64,000 nt of DNA, taken from the NCBI RefSeq assembly GCF_003236295.1, contig NZ_POTW01000001.1:147385-211384 (forward strand), written 5' to 3'. Source of the DNA: Jiangella anatolica (GTDB lineage Bacteria; Actinomycetota; Actinomycetes; Jiangellales; Jiangellaceae). A model generated the notes under the pieces. The model ran no database searches. It had not been told where the DNA came from and saw only the letters and a list, made by a program, of their open reading frames with translations. The position numbers and the translations under genes were made by a program. Shown here piece after piece: positions 60,441 through 64,000 of this stretch (within the stretch, counting starts at the first letter, position 1; each line of letters begins with the position of its first letter).

Positions 60441-61255
60441 TGACGACCGTGGTCCAGCGCGGCCTGCAGTACGCGCTGCTGACGATGCTGGCGCTGTTCT
60501 GCCTGGTGCCGTTCGCCTGGGTGGCGCTGAGCGCGATCGACGCCCAGGCCGGCCCGACGGTGAGCGCCCCGGCGTTCTCGCTGGAGAACTTCACCCGCTT
60601 CTTCACCAACGCCGACACGCCGCGGCTGCTGCTGAACAGCCTGATCATCTCGGTCGCGGCGACGGCGCTGAACCTGGCCTGCGGGCTGCTCGGCGGCTAT
60701 GCGCTGGCCCGGTTCCGGTTCCGGGGCCGCAGCTTCTTCATGTTCTCGATCCTGCTGATCCGGGTCATCCCGGCGCCGGCGACGATCGTCGCGCTCTACC
60801 TGCTGATGGTTCGGATGAACCTGGACGACAGCTACCTCGGCCTGATCCTCGTCGAGGCGGCGGCCGCGCTGCCGGTGACGCTGTGGCTGCTCAAGGGCAC
60901 CATCGACGCGATCCCGTTCGAGCTGGAGGAGGCCGCCTGGATGGACGGCAACACCCGGCTGGGCGCGCTTCGCCGGGTGGTCTTCCCGCTGCTCGGCCCG
61001 GGCCTGGGCGCCGCGGCCATGCTGACGTTCATGGCGGTGTGGGGCGACTTCCTCACCCCGCTGGTGCTGCTGCAGTCGCCGGACCTGTACCCGCTCTCGA
61101 TCGGGCTGTTCCGCGCCTTCTCCGCGTTCAACCAGGTGGACTGGGGCGTGCTCGCGGCCAGCGCGGTCATCTACATGGTGCCGCCCGCGATCCTCTACGC
61201 CGTGCTCCGGCGCCACCTGCTCAAGTCCAGTCTCGGCGGCGCGATCAAGGGCTGA
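60440..61255 (+). CDS. Sugar ABC transporter permease (MalG-like)
   Basis: 271 residues with six membrane segments. The EAA loop is ELEEAAWMDGNTRLGALRRV. With 59487-60440 it forms the channel. No ATPase gene lies in the operon, so a shared MsiK-type ATPase is likely here too. Confidence 0.94.
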   Translation: MTTVVQRGLQYALLTMLALFCLVPFAWVALSAIDAQAGPTVSAPAFSLENFTRFFTNADTPRLLLNSLIISVAATALNLACGLLGGYALARFRFRGRSFFMFSILLIRVIPAPATIVALYLLMVRMNLDDSYLGLILVEAAAALPVTLWLLKGTIDAIPFELEEAAWMDGNTRLGALRRVVFPLLGPGLGAAAMLTFMAVWGDFLTPLVLLQSPDLYPLSIGLFRAFSAFNQVDWGVLAASAVIYMVPPAILYAVLRRHLLKSSLGGAIKG

Positions 61256-61294
61256 GCCCGCCGTCCCGTCCACTCTCTTCAGGAGCGACCCGTC

Positions 61295-64000
61295 TTGCTT
61301 GCCGACCAGAACCCGCACGGCCGCGTCCAGCTCGACGCCACCGCGTTGACGATGCTGCGCGTGCGGCGCTTCACGACCTTCCGGATCCGCCCCGCCGTCT
61401 ACCGCGACGCGATCTCCGCGCAGGTGCGGGCCTGGACGGTGGACGGCGAGCCGGTGCCGTTCGCACACGCCGTCGCGCAGCGGTTCCAGCCGTTCGCCGT
61501 CGGCCAGACCTGGGGCCGGCCGTGGGACACGGTCTGGTTCGACGTCCGCGGCGAGGTGCCGGCCGGCTGGGCGACGGAGGAGACCGAGCTCGTCGTCGAC
61601 CTGGGCTTCACCGGCGAGCAGCCGGGCTTCCAGGCCGAGGGGCTGGTGTACCGGCCCGACGGCACGATCGTGAAGGGACTGGAGCCGCTCAACAACTGGG
61701 TGTCGCTGCCCGAGCCCGGCCCGTTCCACCTGTACGTCGAGGCGGCCGCGAACCCCGTCGTGCAGGTGCCGTACGAGTACGAGCCGACGACGCTGGGGGA
61801 CCGGGCGACGGCCGGCGACACGCACCAGTACCGGCTCGCCGACGTCTCGGTGGCCCGGCGCGACGTCGTCGTGTGGGAGCTGCTGCAGGACGTCGTCACG
61901 CTGGACGGGCTGGTCGACGTGCTGCCGCCGGCCGGGGCGCGGCGCGCGGAGATCGTGCACGCGCTGGAGCGGATGGTCGACGCGATGGACCCCGACGACG
62001 TGCCGGGCACGGCCGCGCGGGGACGCGAGATCCTGGCGCCGGTGCTGTCGAGCCGGGCCGCGGACAGCGCGCTGATCGTGTCCGCCGTCGGCCACGCGCA
62101 CATCGACTGCGCCTGGCTGTGGCCGGTCCGCGAGACCGTGCGCAAGGTGGCCCGGACCTTCGCCAACGTCCTCGACCTCGCCGAGCGGTCGCCCGGCTTC
62201 GTCTTCGCGGCGTCGTCGGCGCAGCAGTACGCCTGGCTGAAGGACAGCCAGCCGGCGCTGTTCGAGCGGGTCCGCAAGGCCGTCGCCGACGGCGTCATCC
62301 GCCCGGTCGGCGGCATGTGGGTGGAGTCGGACACGAACATGCCCGGCGGCGAGGCGCTGGCCCGGCAGCTCGTCCTGGGCAAGCGGTTCTTCCTGGAGGA
62401 GTTCGGCATCGAGAGCGACGAGGTGTGGCTGCCGGACTCGTTCGGCTACACCGCGGCGCTGCCGCAGCTGGTCCGGGCGGCCGGCGCGCGCTACTTCCTC
62501 ACCCAGAAGCCGTCGTGGAACGAGACCAACGCGATGCCGCACTCCAGCTTCCTCTGGGAGGGCATCGACGGCTCCCGGGTGTTCACCCACTTCCCGCCGG
62601 CCGAGACGTACAACTCCGACCTCGGCGCGCAGGACCTCGCCCGCACCGAGCGCGCGTTCCGGCAGAAGGGCGCCGCGCGGCACGTCCTGGGGCTGTTCGG
62701 CTGGGGCGACGGCGGCGGCGGGCCCACCCGCGAGATGCTGGCCGCGGCCGAGCGCAAGCGCGACCTCGACGGCTCGCCGCGGGTGCGGCTGAGCGACCCG
62801 AAGACGTTCTTCGACGCGGCCGCGGCGGAGCTGGCGTCCCCGCCGGTCTGGGTCGGCGAGATGTACCTGGAGCTGCACCGCGGCACGCTGATCTCGCAGC
62901 AGCGCGGCAAGCGCGGCAACCGGCACAGCGAGGCGCTGCTGCGCGAGGCCGAGCTGTGGGCGGCGACGGCGGCGGTGCGGCACGGCAGGCCGTACCCGTA
63001 CGACGCGCTGGAGAGCGCCTGGCGCACAGTGCTGCTGCAGCAGTTCCACGACATCCTGCCCGGCACGTCGATCGCCTGGGTGCACCAGGAGGCGGAGCGA
63101 CAGTACGAGCGGGTGGCCGGCGAGCTGACGGCGCTGATCGACGCGTCGCTGGCGGCGCTGGCCGGCGACGGTGACGCGCCCTTGGCGGCCAACGCCGGGC
63201 CGTACGCCCAGGGCGGCGTCGCCGGGCTCGGCATCGGCCCGGCCACGGCGGCGGCCGCCGCCCGGCCGCGTCGTGACGGCGACACGGTCGTGCTGGAGGA
63301 CGCCGCGCTGCGGGTCGAGGTCGGCCCGGACGGCACGCTCGCGTCCGTCCTCGACCGCGTCGCCGGCCGCGAGCTGCTGCCGGCCGGTGTCGCCGGCGGC
63401 GTGCTGCAGCTGTTCCGCGACACCCCGCGGGAGTGGGACGCCTGGGACATCAACGACGAGGACAAGCGCAGCGGCCGCGACCTGCGCGACCCCGCGTCGA
63501 TCGACCTCGACGGCGACGCGGTCGCGGTCCGGCACGTGCTCGGCGCCACCACGATCGACGTGACGATCCGGCTGGTGGACGGGCGGCTGGACTACGCGTT
63601 CGGCATCGACTGGCACGAGTCGCAGAAGCTGCTCAAGCTGGCCTTCCCGCTGGACCTGCGAGCCGAGCGGGCGGCGTCGGAGATCCAGTTCGGCCACCTC
63701 AATCGGCCGATCCACCAGAACACCTCGTGGGACGTGGCCCGGTTCGAGACCGTCGCGCACCGCTGGATCCACGTCGGCGAGCCCGGCTACGGCGTCGCGA
63801 TCGCCAACGACGTCGTCTACGGCCACGACGTGCGCAACGGGCAGGCGCCGGACGGCCGGCCGATGACGACGGCGCGGCTGTCGCTGCTGCGCGCGCCGCG
63901 TTACCCCGACCCGGCCGCCGACCAGGGCCGGCACGCGTTCACCGTCAGCCTCCGGCCGGGCGGCATCCCCGACGCGATCGCCGACGGCTACGCCCAGCAC
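61295..64000 (+). CDS. GH38 alpha-mannosidase (3' end outside window)
   Basis: The frame runs open from TTG 61295 (AGGAG nine bases upstream) past the window end, giving 902 residues of an expected total near 1,000. The zinc site begins with HAHIDCAWLW (H267, H269, D271), the nucleophile is D381 in LPDSFGYTAA, and FLTQKPSWNETN, then QQFHDILPGTS with another zinc histidine, follow. The C-terminal beta domain starts near residue 670. It is cytoplasmic, with no signal peptide. It removes alpha-linked mannose from imported glycans and fits the importer and ROK regulator in this operon. Confidence 0.93.
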   Translation, partial: MLADQNPHGRVQLDATALTMLRVRRFTTFRIRPAVYRDAISAQVRAWTVDGEPVPFAHAVAQRFQPFAVGQTWGRPWDTVWFDVRGEVPAGWATEETELVVDLGFTGEQPGFQAEGLVYRPDGTIVKGLEPLNNWVSLPEPGPFHLYVEAAANPVVQVPYEYEPTTLGDRATAGDTHQYRLADVSVARRDVVVWELLQDVVTLDGLVDVLPPAGARRAEIVHALERMVDAMDPDDVPGTAARGREILAPVLSSRAADSALIVSAVGHAHIDCAWLWPVRETVRKVARTFANVLDLAERSPGFVFAASSAQQYAWLKDSQPALFERVRKAVADGVIRPVGGMWVESDTNMPGGEALARQLVLGKRFFLEEFGIESDEVWLPDSFGYTAALPQLVRAAGARYFLTQKPSWNETNAMPHSSFLWEGIDGSRVFTHFPPAETYNSDLGAQDLARTERAFRQKGAARHVLGLFGWGDGGGGPTREMLAAAERKRDLDGSPRVRLSDPKTFFDAAAAELASPPVWVGEMYLELHRGTLISQQRGKRGNRHSEALLREAELWAATAAVRHGRPYPYDALESAWRTVLLQQFHDILPGTSIAWVHQEAERQYERVAGELTALIDASLAALAGDGDAPLAANAGPYAQGGVAGLGIGPATAAAAARPRRDGDTVVLEDAALRVEVGPDGTLASVLDRVAGRELLPAGVAGGVLQLFRDTPREWDAWDINDEDKRSGRDLRDPASIDLDGDAVAVRHVLGATTIDVTIRLVDGRLDYAFGIDWHESQKLLKLAFPLDLRAERAASEIQFGHLNRPIHQNTSWDVARFETVAHRWIHVGEPGYGVAIANDVVYGHDVRNGQAPDGRPMTTARLSLLRAPRYPDPAADQGRHAFTVSLRPGGIPDAIADGYAQH

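Noticed and set aside
60410..64000. A long minus-strand open frame opposite the GH38 gene
   Set aside because: The plus strand encodes an unmistakable alpha-mannosidase; the minus frame is a composition artefact.

Overview
This window reads as chromosomal DNA from a high-GC actinomycete. Third codon positions are almost all G or C, GTG and TTG starts are frequent, neighbouring genes overlap by 1 to 4 bases (ATGA, GTGA, TGATG), lipoproteins carry LAAC lipoboxes, and SARP, IclR, LacI, ROK, RpiR and PucR regulators are abundant. A soil or plant-associated genus such as Jiangella or a Streptomyces relative would fit, but the sequence alone does not settle this. No rRNA, tRNA, CRISPR array or transposase was recognised.

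Layout. 1-5225: two related IclR regulators flank a catabolic operon (class III aminotransferase, M81/MlrC metalloprotein, SDR). 5274-8884: ABC-2 exporter plus a NarL-type two-component system. 8887-9304: a decayed Phd/RelE toxin-antitoxin pair, followed by a cold-shock protein, an AlkZ-like winged-helix protein and a DUF3800-like protein with a damaged start. 11716-22205: an arabinoside/xyloside locus (LacI regulator, MalEFG-type importer, GH1-like and GH43-like enzymes, and a 1,304-residue secreted GH51 enzyme). It is tied together by four copies of one 16-bp operator.

22211-37495: a peptidoglycan-peptide salvage region. It holds four penicillin-recognising serine hydrolases and one NlpC/P60 peptidase, all without signal peptides. 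With them are a complete Dpp-type peptide importer, a MurQ etherase, a D-threonine-aldolase/D-serine-dehydratase-like PLP enzyme, an RpiR/MurR regulator, an M19 dipeptidase and a PLP dehydratase. Several promoters here share an AT-rich TAATGACG motif. I read it as import of muropeptides followed by breakdown in the cytoplasm, and consider it the most interesting system in the window.

37492-44005: histidine utilisation (HutH, HutU, HutF and an M20 hydrolase, plus an IclR regulator with a perfect palindrome). HutI is missing. 44002-50000: FAD/Rieske oxidoreductase, then a D-amino-acid cassette (D-aminoacylase-like amidohydrolase, PucR regulator, DadA-like dehydrogenase). 50023-55737: a SARP/AfsR-type regulator facing a DrrAB-type exporter, bordered by dispersed 68-bp inverted-repeat elements and the remnant of an LPXTG surface protein. 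55770-64000: an orphan formylglycine-generating enzyme, then a ROK-controlled mannoside locus (importer plus GH38 alpha-mannosidase, cut by the window end).
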